Below the pieces are notes generated by a model. It was not told the origin of the DNA, did no database searches, and saw nothing but the letters and a program-made list of their open reading frames with translations. DNA of 45,973 bases from an uncultured Lachnospiraceae bacterium (GTDB taxonomy: Bacteria; Bacillota; Clostridia; Lachnospirales; Lachnospiraceae): contig CATXUX010000030.1 of the NCBI GenBank assembly GCA_958402795.1, positions 1 to 45,973 of the forward strand, read 5' to 3'. The translations under genes were made by a program, and so were the position numbers. Below, in pieces: positions 38,542 to 45,973 of the stretch. Positions within the stretch are counted from its first letter, which is position 1, and every line of letters starts with the position of its first letter.

Positions 38542-39834
38542 TTATATACAAAACGCCGCATACAACGGCACAGATTTGATCTGATCGACCATACCAAAAT
38601 TCCTCGTGGATATCCGGATACTGTAAACCGGATGGTATTTCTCTCTGTAAACCATCAGGCTCTTTGCCTTTACATGGTCTCCCGCCTTACATTCTACCGG
38701 AATCACATGCTCCTCCTTCAGAATCAGGAAATCTACTTCTGCAGATCCTTCCGATTCCCAATAGAGTAATTCATACCCGTTTGTCCTGAGTGCGCAGGCT
38801 ACATAATTCTCTGCAAAGATTCCCCGAAAGTGATCTGCTTCATTTCCCTGCAGTCGTTCCAGATTCATCCCCGTCCTTGCGGACATAAGTCCCGTATCGC
38901 TGTAGTAGAGTTTGAAAGCGGACAAGTCCAAAAAAGCGGAAGGCGGCATAAATCCCTGCGTACATTTTACACACTTATTCACAATCCCCGCACGTATCAG
39001 CCAGTCTATTGATTCTCCATACTGTGACGCCCGTGCCCCGCTTTTAATAAGTTTATATTGAAACTTTTTTGAATCTTTTGCCAACTGTGATGGCAGGGAA
39101 TCATACGCAGCAAAAATTTTGACGGACTCTCCCGGCAGTGCATATTTTGCCATATCCGCAATGTAGGAATCCAAAAGCATCTGTCTGATCTCCTGCTGAC
39201 TCAGCGTTGCTGAAGCTGTGATATCTGCCAGAACTGCCGCAGGCATCCCCCCTATAATGCAGTAATTGTAATATTCGAGCAGCGCTTCTTTGTGCAGTAT
39301 CTCATCCATGGGCCGGTTATTTTCATAATGCATACGGATCGTATCCGCCAGAGTTTTCTTTCCTCTGGCCCATAAAAATTCCTCAAAATCCATAGGATAC
39401 ATACTTTCCATTTGAATCTTCCCTACAGGAAAAGAAAACTGTTCCCGTTTCAAAGCCACTCCCAGCAGACTTCCGGCGGCAATGACATGATATTCCGGAG
39501 ACTCTTCTGCAAAATATTTTAAGGAGGTCAGTGCTCTCTCGCACATCTGAATTTCATCAAAAATAATCAGAGTTTCATCCGGTACGATCTTCGTTTGGTA
39601 ATACGTTTCTAAAATTCGGATAACTGTTTCCGCATGGATGTCCGTCTCAAAATAACTCCCGATCTTCCTGTCTGCTTCAAAATTTATATACACGGTATTT
39701 TTAAAATATTCTGCGCCCAGATCCCGCATGACATACGTTTTTCCCACCTGACGCGCACCAGATAAAAGAAGCGGCAGACGGGAATTGTTTTTCCGTCTCC
39801 ATTTTACAAGAATATCCTTCATCTTTCTTTCCAT
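38542..39834 (-). CDS. AAA ATPase with DUF4143 domain
   Basis: The 430-residue product has a Walker A loop SGARQVGKT (residues about 25-33), a Walker B strand TLIIFDEIQMC and the later C-terminal DUF4143 domain, with the conserved end FAENYVACALRTNGYELLYW and EVDFLILKEEHVIPVECKAG. The last motif resembles a PD-(D/E)XK nuclease core (VDFL ... ECK). The family is widespread in gut bacteria and archaea with many copies per genome; function is unknown, though toxin-antitoxin-like or defence roles are discussed. It stands alone between the ileS leader and the galactan cluster. No partner gene is adjacent. The ATG at 39834 has only a weak ribosome site. Confidence 0.85.
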   Translation of the reverse strand: MERKMKDILVKWRRKNNSRLPLLLSGARQVGKTYVMRDLGAEYFKNTVYINFEADRKIGSYFETDIHAETVIRILETYYQTKIVPDETLIIFDEIQMCERALTSLKYFAEESPEYHVIAAGSLLGVALKREQFSFPVGKIQMESMYPMDFEEFLWARGKKTLADTIRMHYENNRPMDEILHKEALLEYYNYCIIGGMPAAVLADITASATLSQQEIRQMLLDSYIADMAKYALPGESVKIFAAYDSLPSQLAKDSKKFQYKLIKSGARASQYGESIDWLIRAGIVNKCVKCTQGFMPPSAFLDLSAFKLYYSDTGLMSARTGMNLERLQGNEADHFRGIFAENYVACALRTNGYELLYWESEGSAEVDFLILKEEHVIPVECKAGDHVKAKSLMVYREKYHPVYSIRISTRNFGMVDQIKSVPLYAAFCI

Positions 39835-39983
39835 TCATATCACCTTGCCGTTCTTATACATTAAATCTTACTTTTTCTTCTATTATAGTCTTTTTCTTTC
39901 GTTTCATCAAGTTTAATGTCAAAAAAAGCATTTTTTCGAACGAGATTATGTTGCATATTTATTTTTATAAAAAAAGGGCAGAA

Positions 39984-40057
39984 GTCCCAAAAGGCATAAC
40001 CCACAGAAGCGTTCTTGCTAAAATTCAAGAAGTTCTGTAAGTTATGCCTTTTGGACA
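39984..40057. repeat. Long hairpin after the galactanase gene
   Basis: CCAAAAGGCATAAC (39987-40000) and GTTATGCCTTTTGG (40041-40054) are perfect inverted copies, extended by GTCC/GGAC with one bulge. An inner pair (CAGAA..TTCTTG with CAAGAA..TTCTG) tightens the loop. On the minus strand a run of seven T follows after about ten bases, so it may end the galactanase transcript. It is longer than a typical terminator and could be a small mobile repeat (MITE-like). No gene lies in 39835-40083. Confidence 0.6.
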
Positions 40058-40083
40058 ATTACCTTTCTTCAAGTGGGAAATAC

Positions 40084-41637
40084 TTAGTCCGCAAGAAGCA
40101 AAAACCAGTTTGAGCTCGCTGTCTGCTCCGATACCTGTACAATCCATGCACCATCATATGTACTATTATCCATAACTCCGAGATAAAGTCCACTCCATCG
40201 ATTTTGAATCTTATATTCTCCATCTTCGGTCATTGCAATTCTCCACTGCTGATTCCACCCCTCGTTATAATCGTTTTGGATAATTTCCGCATTCTCCTCT
40301 GTAGCAAAACCTTTTACATCAAGTACTTTCCCGCTATTCGCATTTACTATCTTGTAATAATCTCCCTCTGTTTTCTCAAACATCCACTTCTGACTGCTCC
40401 AGTCTCCGTATCCATACTGTTCTATCTGCGCTTCATTATCCAGCGTGCCACCGGAAACATTCACAGCTTTTTCGCTGTTTATATTCATAATTTCATACAT
40501 ACAGTTCATGTCAAGGTAGTCTGGTTCTGACCGGAATGCATCCAGTGCCCCCGTAAAATGAAGTTTATTCTCGTCAACACATTCCGTAGCGCCCAGCGTA
40601 TAGCCATCTGGTAATACCGTCGAATTTGCCTCCGGTTCCCAATAAAATATACCAATTCCTTTATTATTGGGAACCGCCTCCAGCGCATTTATCTCCTTCC
40701 GTAGCAGAGAATATGTTTTTTCCGGTTCACTTTCCAATTCTCCCGTCTCACAGATCATTACTTCTTTACCGTATTCTGATGCCATCTTACTAAGGTTATA
40801 CGCTACATTTTCAATACAATCTCCATCGTAAGAAGACGTCCAGTATGGATAATAAGACATACCTATCACGTCTGTCTTTCCTCCACATTCCGATATGAAA
40901 TTTTCAAAAAACCATTCAAAATGACTTATACCACTTCCATGTGTCAGATGGGTTACAACCTTTGTATCCGGACTTACCGACTTAACCGCATCATAACCAC
41001 TGTTCAGATATCTCGTAAGCTGGGTAAAATCATTGGTCTGATTACTTCCCGACGGGTACAAGACTCCATAACTGACTTCATTTCCAACCTGTACCCACTC
41101 TGGATATATATTTTCCTCCGCCAAACGTGTCATAATATATTGGGTATAATCATATACGTACTGTTCTAGCTCAGCCGCAGATGCATCTTCCCACTCAGAC
41201 GGGACATCCTGAAGCAGGGGATCCGCAAAATGGTCGCTGTAATGAAAAACCACCATAATTTTCATTCCCAGATCCTGTGCCCGTTTTGCTGTATACACAA
41301 GTCCAGATGTATCCGTATACCCCAATATGCAGGTTGTTCCATCCGGCTTTGTCCATACAAAATCTTCCGGTGGTTTTACAAATACCCGTAGTCTCACTGC
41401 ATTTACGCCTTTTTCTTTTAGAAGCATCAATGCGTCTTGCGTGTTTCCAGCATCATCAACCCATTCCACACCTTGTGATTCTAACTGCGATAAAAATCCT
41501 ATATCTGCTCCATAAATCATCTCGCCAGAATCTTCAGCCGCGCGTACATCACTTGAAAAAGGAAATAAAATAACAATTGAAAGAAGGCTTACCACCAGCA
41601 TAATTGATGCATATATTTTTTTCTTAATTTTCCCCAT
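40084..41637 (-). CDS. Secreted GH53 endo-beta-1,4-galactanase with ricin-type domain
   Basis: The 517-residue product has a signal peptide (SIMLVVSLLSIVILFPFSSDVRAAE) and a GH53 domain: YGADIGFLSQLESQGVEWVD, AVRLRVFVKP, FHYSDHFADP, WVQVGNEVSYG with acid/base Glu187, and MICETGE with the nucleophile Glu297. The C-terminal 140 residues form a ricin-B/CBM13-like carbohydrate-binding domain (YYKIVNANSGKVLDVKGFAT, QNDYNEGWNQQWRI). It should cut pectic beta-1,4-galactan outside the cell into short galacto-oligosaccharides. No wall anchor is visible, so it is likely released. The start overlaps the GH2 gene by 14 bp. It is the last gene of the galactan operon. Confidence 0.93.
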   Translation of the reverse strand: MGKIKKKIYASIMLVVSLLSIVILFPFSSDVRAAEDSGEMIYGADIGFLSQLESQGVEWVDDAGNTQDALMLLKEKGVNAVRLRVFVKPPEDFVWTKPDGTTCILGYTDTSGLVYTAKRAQDLGMKIMVVFHYSDHFADPLLQDVPSEWEDASAAELEQYVYDYTQYIMTRLAEENIYPEWVQVGNEVSYGVLYPSGSNQTNDFTQLTRYLNSGYDAVKSVSPDTKVVTHLTHGSGISHFEWFFENFISECGGKTDVIGMSYYPYWTSSYDGDCIENVAYNLSKMASEYGKEVMICETGELESEPEKTYSLLRKEINALEAVPNNKGIGIFYWEPEANSTVLPDGYTLGATECVDENKLHFTGALDAFRSEPDYLDMNCMYEIMNINSEKAVNVSGGTLDNEAQIEQYGYGDWSSQKWMFEKTEGDYYKIVNANSGKVLDVKGFATEENAEIIQNDYNEGWNQQWRIAMTEDGEYKIQNRWSGLYLGVMDNSTYDGAWIVQVSEQTASSNWFLLLAD

Positions 41638-44101
41638 TTTTATTTCCTCCGATCTTAACCATGATTTCTCCGCAGTCTTCCGCTGAAAACCGAATATATG
41701 CCGGTTCTTTTTCTATTGAATTAAGACGGCGGATGGCTGCCATCACATATCCGTCGTAAGCGGTTATCGCTTCTGAAAAATAGTCTTCCTCATTCGACGG
41801 GTTTGCAGTTCCAAATCCTTCCAGTTTTCCATTTCCGGTCACTTCGACATGTATTTTCTTCTTAGCCTGTGGATTCAGTTTTCCCTGCCTGTCTGTGAGC
41901 CACGCCTTGACATAAACCAGATTTTCTTCATCTTCTGTTACCTGTTCTGCACGCAGCTCCGTCGCTTCTTCTGCTGATGTAAGAGTATATTCCCCTACGT
42001 ATTCCCCGCCCCGATATGCAACTGCTTTCAGAATGCCCGGCTGATATGTTACCTGATATGTCGCAGTAAAATGATGTTTTTTCCCGGCCGGTTTTCTACC
42101 AAGAGACATTCCATTTAAGAAAAGTTCAATCTCATCCGCTGAGGAATATACATCAACAGATGCCGCCTTACCTTCCCAGCCGTTCCATGTCCAGCTGCTG
42201 ATATTGTCTTTAAACATCCACGCTGTTTTACTAGGTGTCTGTCCAGTATGCTCCATCCGCTCCACGGCTATATACGGACGATCTGTCAGACCATACACGA
42301 TCTCGCGGTAATAGCTGACAGGTCTGCGGTTTCCGATCAGGTCGATATCGCCGATATACCCCAGCCGCTCCGGCCAGACACTGGAAAAATTTACTTCTCC
42401 GTCATAATGAAATATTCCCACTCCAGCTTCGCCGATGTAGTCGTATCCGGCCCATGTGAAATCTCCGATCACATGTGGATTCTCCTCTACAAGCGCCCAC
42501 AGATTCTCGATCTCAGCCGGATATGTCTCCGTCCCCACCACAGGTTTTCCCGGGTGAAGTTCATGCTCCAGAAGATATCTATTTCCCAGATAGTTCAGTC
42601 CTGTTACATCACAACTCTGAGAGCATTCTTCCAGTGCCTCTGTCACAAGAGGGTGACTGGCAAAAAAAGCGCCCTTTTCTCCCTGCATCAGACTCATAAA
42701 GCTGTTGAGCACGTTACTTCCCCCGCCGTTTCCTGTTCCTGCCGTTTCCATTCCAAAATGCTCGACCACTTCTTTCATGATCACTTTCAACCGTTTCCCT
42801 GCACAGTTCAGACCATTTAGCGCATTCGTTGTATACCTGGTGGAATCCAACTCATGAATTTTATTGCATAAAAAGCGATTGATCCAGGATCCTTGTTTTG
42901 TTCCCGCTTCCTGAATTTCATTTCCCACACAGTAAAAGATAACGGACGGATGATTATAATCTTTTGAAACCATATGAGTGATCCACTCTCCTGCTTCATC
43001 CTGAAAAAAATCAGCGTCATCATAGGGATTCTTATGCCGGTTCCACACATCGGTAAGTTCGTCCATGACAAGCATCCCCAGTCGGTCACAAGCATCCAAC
43101 ATTGCCCGGCTTATTGGATGATGCGCGCTTCTTATCGCATTAAATCCCGCTTCTTTCAGTCGTCTACACCGATACCACTCCGCTTCCGGAAATGTCTCGG
43201 CCCCGATGATTCCATTGTCATGATGAATACATGCACCACGCAAATTCACTGTAACTCCATTGATCCGGAATCCGTGCAGTGCATCCATTGACAAAACACG
43301 AATCCCAAAAGTCTCAGAAATACAATCGCACAACTCTTCCCCGATGCTTGTCCGAATCCGACATTCATATAGATCCGGATGCTCCGGACTCCATTTTTGA
43401 GGCGAGAGAATAGGAATCCGCACGCGCATAATCTCTACCGGATTCGACCGGAATACAACCTTCTGCTTTTCTCCTGCAACCGTTTCTCCGTGATAGCAAA
43501 TTTCAATCTCACACTCTGCTTCTACGCCATGTCCGGTTCTGTTTTTCATTTCGGCGCATATTTCAATAACCGCGATGTCATTATCGACAGACAGCGTTGT
43601 AATCCGGGTATGGTCTCTCGGAACATATACCCCTTTGCCAAGCAAAAGATTTACATCTCGGTAAATTCCGGAACCGGTATACCAGCGGCTGTTCGGCTGT
43701 CGGCTGTTATCCACCTCTACCCGGACAACATTCTCGTCTCCATACAAAAACCAGGGATTTAAATCTACCCCAAATCCCATATATCCATTATGATTCGTCA
43801 CCGCAAGTGAGCCATTCACCCAGATTCTGGCAACTCCATATATCCCTTCAAATTCCAGCACAACATCCTGGTTTTCCCACTCTTCCGGCACAAAAAATTT
43901 TTTCTCGTACGCATAGCAGCCACCCGGATAAAATCCGCTCTGCGCGCCTGACGGACAATTTTTTTCCCGTTTCTCGCGAATCATTGCATCGTAAGGGAGT
44001 GTAATATCTGTAGTCGTTTTCTTTCCCTGAAATGCCTTCAGCTGCGAATCCGCCGTTATTTTCTCGAAAGACCAGCCTGTATTAAATTTTTCACAGCGCA
44101 T
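41624..44101 (-). CDS. GH2 beta-galactosidase-like glycosidase
   Basis: From ATG 44101 the product has 825 residues: a GH2 sugar-binding domain (YAYEKKFFVPEEW, RIWVNGSLAVTNHNGYMGFG), an immunoglobulin-like domain, the TIM barrel (GACIHHDNGIIGAETF, AGFNAIRSAHHPISRAMLDA) and C-terminal DUF4982-type domains. The acid/base is Glu395 (VGNEIQE) and the nucleophile Glu525 (GTETYP). There is no signal peptide, so it should act inside the cell on imported galacto-oligosaccharides. Beta-galactosidase is favoured by context; beta-glucuronidase-type activity is less likely but not excluded. GAGAGGAA precedes this ATG. It begins four bases after the symporter stop. Confidence 0.9.
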   Translation of the reverse strand: MRCEKFNTGWSFEKITADSQLKAFQGKKTTTDITLPYDAMIREKREKNCPSGAQSGFYPGGCYAYEKKFFVPEEWENQDVVLEFEGIYGVARIWVNGSLAVTNHNGYMGFGVDLNPWFLYGDENVVRVEVDNSRQPNSRWYTGSGIYRDVNLLLGKGVYVPRDHTRITTLSVDNDIAVIEICAEMKNRTGHGVEAECEIEICYHGETVAGEKQKVVFRSNPVEIMRVRIPILSPQKWSPEHPDLYECRIRTSIGEELCDCISETFGIRVLSMDALHGFRINGVTVNLRGACIHHDNGIIGAETFPEAEWYRCRRLKEAGFNAIRSAHHPISRAMLDACDRLGMLVMDELTDVWNRHKNPYDDADFFQDEAGEWITHMVSKDYNHPSVIFYCVGNEIQEAGTKQGSWINRFLCNKIHELDSTRYTTNALNGLNCAGKRLKVIMKEVVEHFGMETAGTGNGGGSNVLNSFMSLMQGEKGAFFASHPLVTEALEECSQSCDVTGLNYLGNRYLLEHELHPGKPVVGTETYPAEIENLWALVEENPHVIGDFTWAGYDYIGEAGVGIFHYDGEVNFSSVWPERLGYIGDIDLIGNRRPVSYYREIVYGLTDRPYIAVERMEHTGQTPSKTAWMFKDNISSWTWNGWEGKAASVDVYSSADEIELFLNGMSLGRKPAGKKHHFTATYQVTYQPGILKAVAYRGGEYVGEYTLTSAEEATELRAEQVTEDEENLVYVKAWLTDRQGKLNPQAKKKIHVEVTGNGKLEGFGTANPSNEEDYFSEAITAYDGYVMAAIRRLNSIEKEPAYIRFSAEDCGEIMVKIGGNKNGEN

Positions 44102-44105
44102 AGGT

Positions 44106-45482
44106 TTAATTCCTCTCTCTTTCCTCATCAATTTTCTGATTTGCTTTCTCCACCGTCATAAAAGCCAGAAGAACCGTGATCACTACACCTAAAATGACCG
44201 GGAATGTAATATACAGATTAAAAATCATGTTATTCGCGTTTTCCGTCTGTACGGCGGCTGTTCCTACATATCCGCCAAGCTCCAGAAGCCAGCCGACAGC
44301 GGCAGTGCCAAGACCTCCGCCAACTTTTACTCCAAGTGAAGAACAGCTGAACATCATCCCGTCAATACGTACTCCTCTGGTACGGTATGTGTATCCGCTG
44401 ATCTCTGCGATAAGCGCATTGAGCGTTCCGGTCAGTGTCCCTGCAAATACACCTTTTAAAAACATGAACAGCATCATCATCGGCAGATTCTTCTGCACGG
44501 AGAAATAGATCAAAAATATTCCAAGAATATCACTAATAAGGTATCCCCAGAAATTTACTTTCTGCATACTCCCGCACTTCTTTACCAGCATCGGTGTAAA
44601 GATCAGTGCAATAATAACAGGAAACATTTTCATCATGGAAAATGTTCCAAGCAGCGAACCATCCCCCAAAATGTTTTCCATAAAGTAGATCGCAGATCCT
44701 GTCGTCAGATTACTCATAAAATAATATACGATATAAATTGCTACGATTAGTATGTAATATTTGTTGCTAAGCAATAATTTCAATGATTGGATAAAGCTGA
44801 CTTCGTCATCTTGTTGTTTCGTATCGTTGACAGATGCATCCTCTTCTTCCGGCAATTCTTTTACGCAGAGACAACTGATTGTATTCACGACCAGTCCAAT
44901 AACTGCGCAAATGATCGCAACCATCCGCCATCCGGCCGCTCCTCCTCCGAATGCTTCCACACCGTTTGTAACGGAAAATCCCATCACAATGTTTGTCGCG
45001 ACCGAAAACATAAACCGGACAGATCCCAACTGCACCCGCTCGTTTTTATTTCTCGTGATCAGGGCGGACAGTGCCGAATACGCAATTCCATTCGCCGTAT
45101 AGAAGACCGCGTTCAATGACGTATAAAATGCAAAGAAATAGACATACTTCGCTGTCTCTCCAATTCCTTCCGGAATCGAGAACAAGAAGATCAGACAAGC
45201 CGAAACACCAATCTGTGCATACAGCATCCACGGTCTTGCCTTTCCCATCTTTGATTTTGTGTGATCGATTAAATTACCGAATATGACATCACTGATTCCA
45301 TCCAGCACCTTAGACAGCAGCATCAGCGTACCAACGATTCCTGTATTCAGTCCCACTGTATCCGAAAGATACAAAAGCAAGAAACTCGACACTAACCCAT
45401 AACTTGTGTTCGACGCAAGATCCCCCGCCCCATACGCTACCTTCTGATACCATTTCAGGTACTTCTTTTCTGTTTTTTCCAT
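44106..45482 (-). CDS. GPH-family sugar:cation symporter
   Basis: From ATG 45482 the product has about 458 residues and 12 predicted membrane helices. N-terminal YQKVAYGAGDLASNTSYGLV and the VFGNLIDHTKSKMGKARPWM loop, with the conserved Asp and Arg, identify the MelB/GPH family, which couples uptake of oligosaccharides to sodium or protons. The later GYTYRTRGVRIDGMMFSCSS motif is also typical. AAGGAGG precedes the ATG. It starts the galactan operon and should import the oligosaccharides made by the secreted galactanase. The exact substrate and ion are inferred. A divergent AraC-type gene lies upstream. Confidence 0.92.
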   Translation of the reverse strand: MEKTEKKYLKWYQKVAYGAGDLASNTSYGLVSSFLLLYLSDTVGLNTGIVGTLMLLSKVLDGISDVIFGNLIDHTKSKMGKARPWMLYAQIGVSACLIFLFSIPEGIGETAKYVYFFAFYTSLNAVFYTANGIAYSALSALITRNKNERVQLGSVRFMFSVATNIVMGFSVTNGVEAFGGGAAGWRMVAIICAVIGLVVNTISCLCVKELPEEEDASVNDTKQQDDEVSFIQSLKLLLSNKYYILIVAIYIVYYFMSNLTTGSAIYFMENILGDGSLLGTFSMMKMFPVIIALIFTPMLVKKCGSMQKVNFWGYLISDILGIFLIYFSVQKNLPMMMLFMFLKGVFAGTLTGTLNALIAEISGYTYRTRGVRIDGMMFSCSSLGVKVGGGLGTAAVGWLLELGGYVGTAAVQTENANNMIFNLYITFPVILGVVITVLLAFMTVEKANQKIDEERERN

Positions 45483-45575
45483 TTTGTATGCCTCCTTTTT
45501 TCCTTTCAGCCTGATCACCTCATTCTTCTCCGTAATCAGGCTATACATCTTATATATATCATAATAGGAAATTTC

Positions 45576-45636
45576 ATTCACAAATACTATGTCAAATGTG
45601 TTATAATCTACTTAAAAAATTATCATATTCGTGAAT
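45576..45636. promoter_or_regulatory. Inverted half-sites between the symporter and AraC genes
   Basis: ATTCACAAATA (45576-45586) recurs inverted as TATTCGTGAAT (45626-45636), ten of 11 bases matching. The pair flanks a TATAAT (about 45603-45607 region) in the 175-bp divergent gap, a layout expected for an AraC-type activator. The promoter boxes for either gene are not clear enough to fix. Confidence 0.4.
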
Positions 45637-45657
45637 AAGAGCAATGGAGGTTGTTTT

Positions 45658-45924
45658 ATGGAAACGCAGACATCGTATGTGGTGAAAGATATCATTCAGG
45701 GAGAAAATCTGGGGAGTTCCATCAACTCCTATCTAAAGATTCTGGCTCCTCTTCAGTTTACGTTAGAGTTTTGCAGCGGTACAGGTGAATCAGATTATAT
45801 CAATATCCTCATGACCTCCCCGTCACGAACCTACACCTATCATTTTTATAGCGAAGCAGAAATCCGTCAGTTTAATTCCAAGCCACCGCACCTGCATGAT
45901 TTTTATGAACTCTTGATCGCTTGA
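45658..45924 (+). pseudogene. AraC-family regulator N-terminus, interrupted
   Basis: The frame from ATG 45658 gives 88 residues of an AraC-type ligand-sensing domain and ends at HDFYELLIA, where relatives continue with a cupin core (LLIVLEGEV-type). After the TGA, another frame can be followed (LSFRKL, a TAA, then LKKGYVYLKY), similar to the QKIEGKEYVY-type continuation. A frameshift plus a stop is therefore likely. The window ends 49 bases later, so a full check is impossible. AATGGAGG precedes the ATG. It is divergent from the galactan operon and should be its activator; if broken, the operon may be unregulated or controlled from elsewhere. Confidence 0.6.
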
Positions 45925-45973
45925 GTTTCCGTAAATTGTAATTGAAAAAGGGATATGTCTATCTAAAGTACCA

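Noticed and set aside
39861..40058. A 65-codon minus-strand gene between the ATPase and galactanase genes
   Set aside because: It runs through a perfect hairpin, has no ribosome site and no protein-like composition.
1..45973. CRISPR array, tRNA or rRNA genes, prophage
   Set aside because: I saw no regularly spaced repeats, cloverleaf-type sequences, rRNA motifs or phage structural genes.

Overview
The window looks like chromosomal DNA of a spore-forming gut Lachnospiraceae (Clostridia, Bacillota), near Mediterraneibacter/Blautia-type genomes. The evidence is AGGAGG ribosome sites, many sporulation genes (spmA, spmB, bofA, cwlD, spoIID, spoIIQ-like), a reverse-rubrerythrin locus, MecA, a T-box upstream of ileS and a Lachnospiraceae-type Tad pilus cluster. 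No organism name can be proved from the sequence. Almost all genes run on the minus strand.

Layout. (1) 1-5.2 kb is a decayed accessory region. It holds a 3'-truncated sugar-binding lipoprotein behind a two-operator LacI-type promoter, its probable LacI regulator, remnants of a GPH symporter, an Rpn-type nuclease and an AraC regulator, a stray 85-bp copy of the spmA 3' end, and an AT-rich shikimate-kinase-like gene fused to a decayed reading frame. Two short direct-repeat pairs bracket parts of it. (2) 5.2-10.9 kb: spmA and a DUF885 lipoprotein (minus), spmB (plus), an inositol-monophosphatase-family enzyme, a degenerate MalK-like ATPase and an orphan cytosolic histidine kinase. Tandem Spo0A boxes one helical turn apart and a promoter-hairpin-terminator leader precede the kinase. 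(3) 10.9-19.4 kb: one Tad/Flp pilus operon (tadZ-tadA-tadB-tadC-flp-DUF5702-TadE-like-prepilin peptidase-TadE-like-DUF6382), read from a strong promoter through a structured 5' leader of about 228 nt. A 25-bp inverted repeat encloses the start of the larger TadE-like gene and could be an invertible switch.

(4) 19.4-26.4 kb: bofA, dCMP deaminase, a TsaC/Sua5-tyrosine-phosphatase fusion, CwlD amidase, a GH18 cell-wall/spore protein, a small protein, mecA and a DUF1858 protein. (5) 26.4-27.0 kb is about 590 bp without a gene. It is AT-rich, with a cluster of DnaA-box sequences and Spo0A-box-like sites, yet no dnaA is near. (6) 27.0-32.4 kb: NlpC/P60 hydrolase; a perR/fur-rubrerythrin operon in which rubrerythrin is split by UGA and its rubredoxin part is tandemly duplicated (131 bp, exact); spoIIQ-like and spoIID; a membrane protein. 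(7) 32.4-38.5 kb: glycogen phosphorylase and ileS behind an Ile T-box. (8) 38.5-46 kb: a DUF4143 ATPase and a galactan-use cluster (secreted GH53 galactanase, intracellular GH2, GPH sugar importer, divergent AraC regulator that appears broken at the window edge).

The strongest leads are the candidate invertible element in the Tad operon, the DnaA/Spo0A-box cluster, the Spo0A-box kinase promoter with its leader, the split and duplicated rubrerythrin, and the long Tad leader RNA. All were read by eye; no search or folding program was run.
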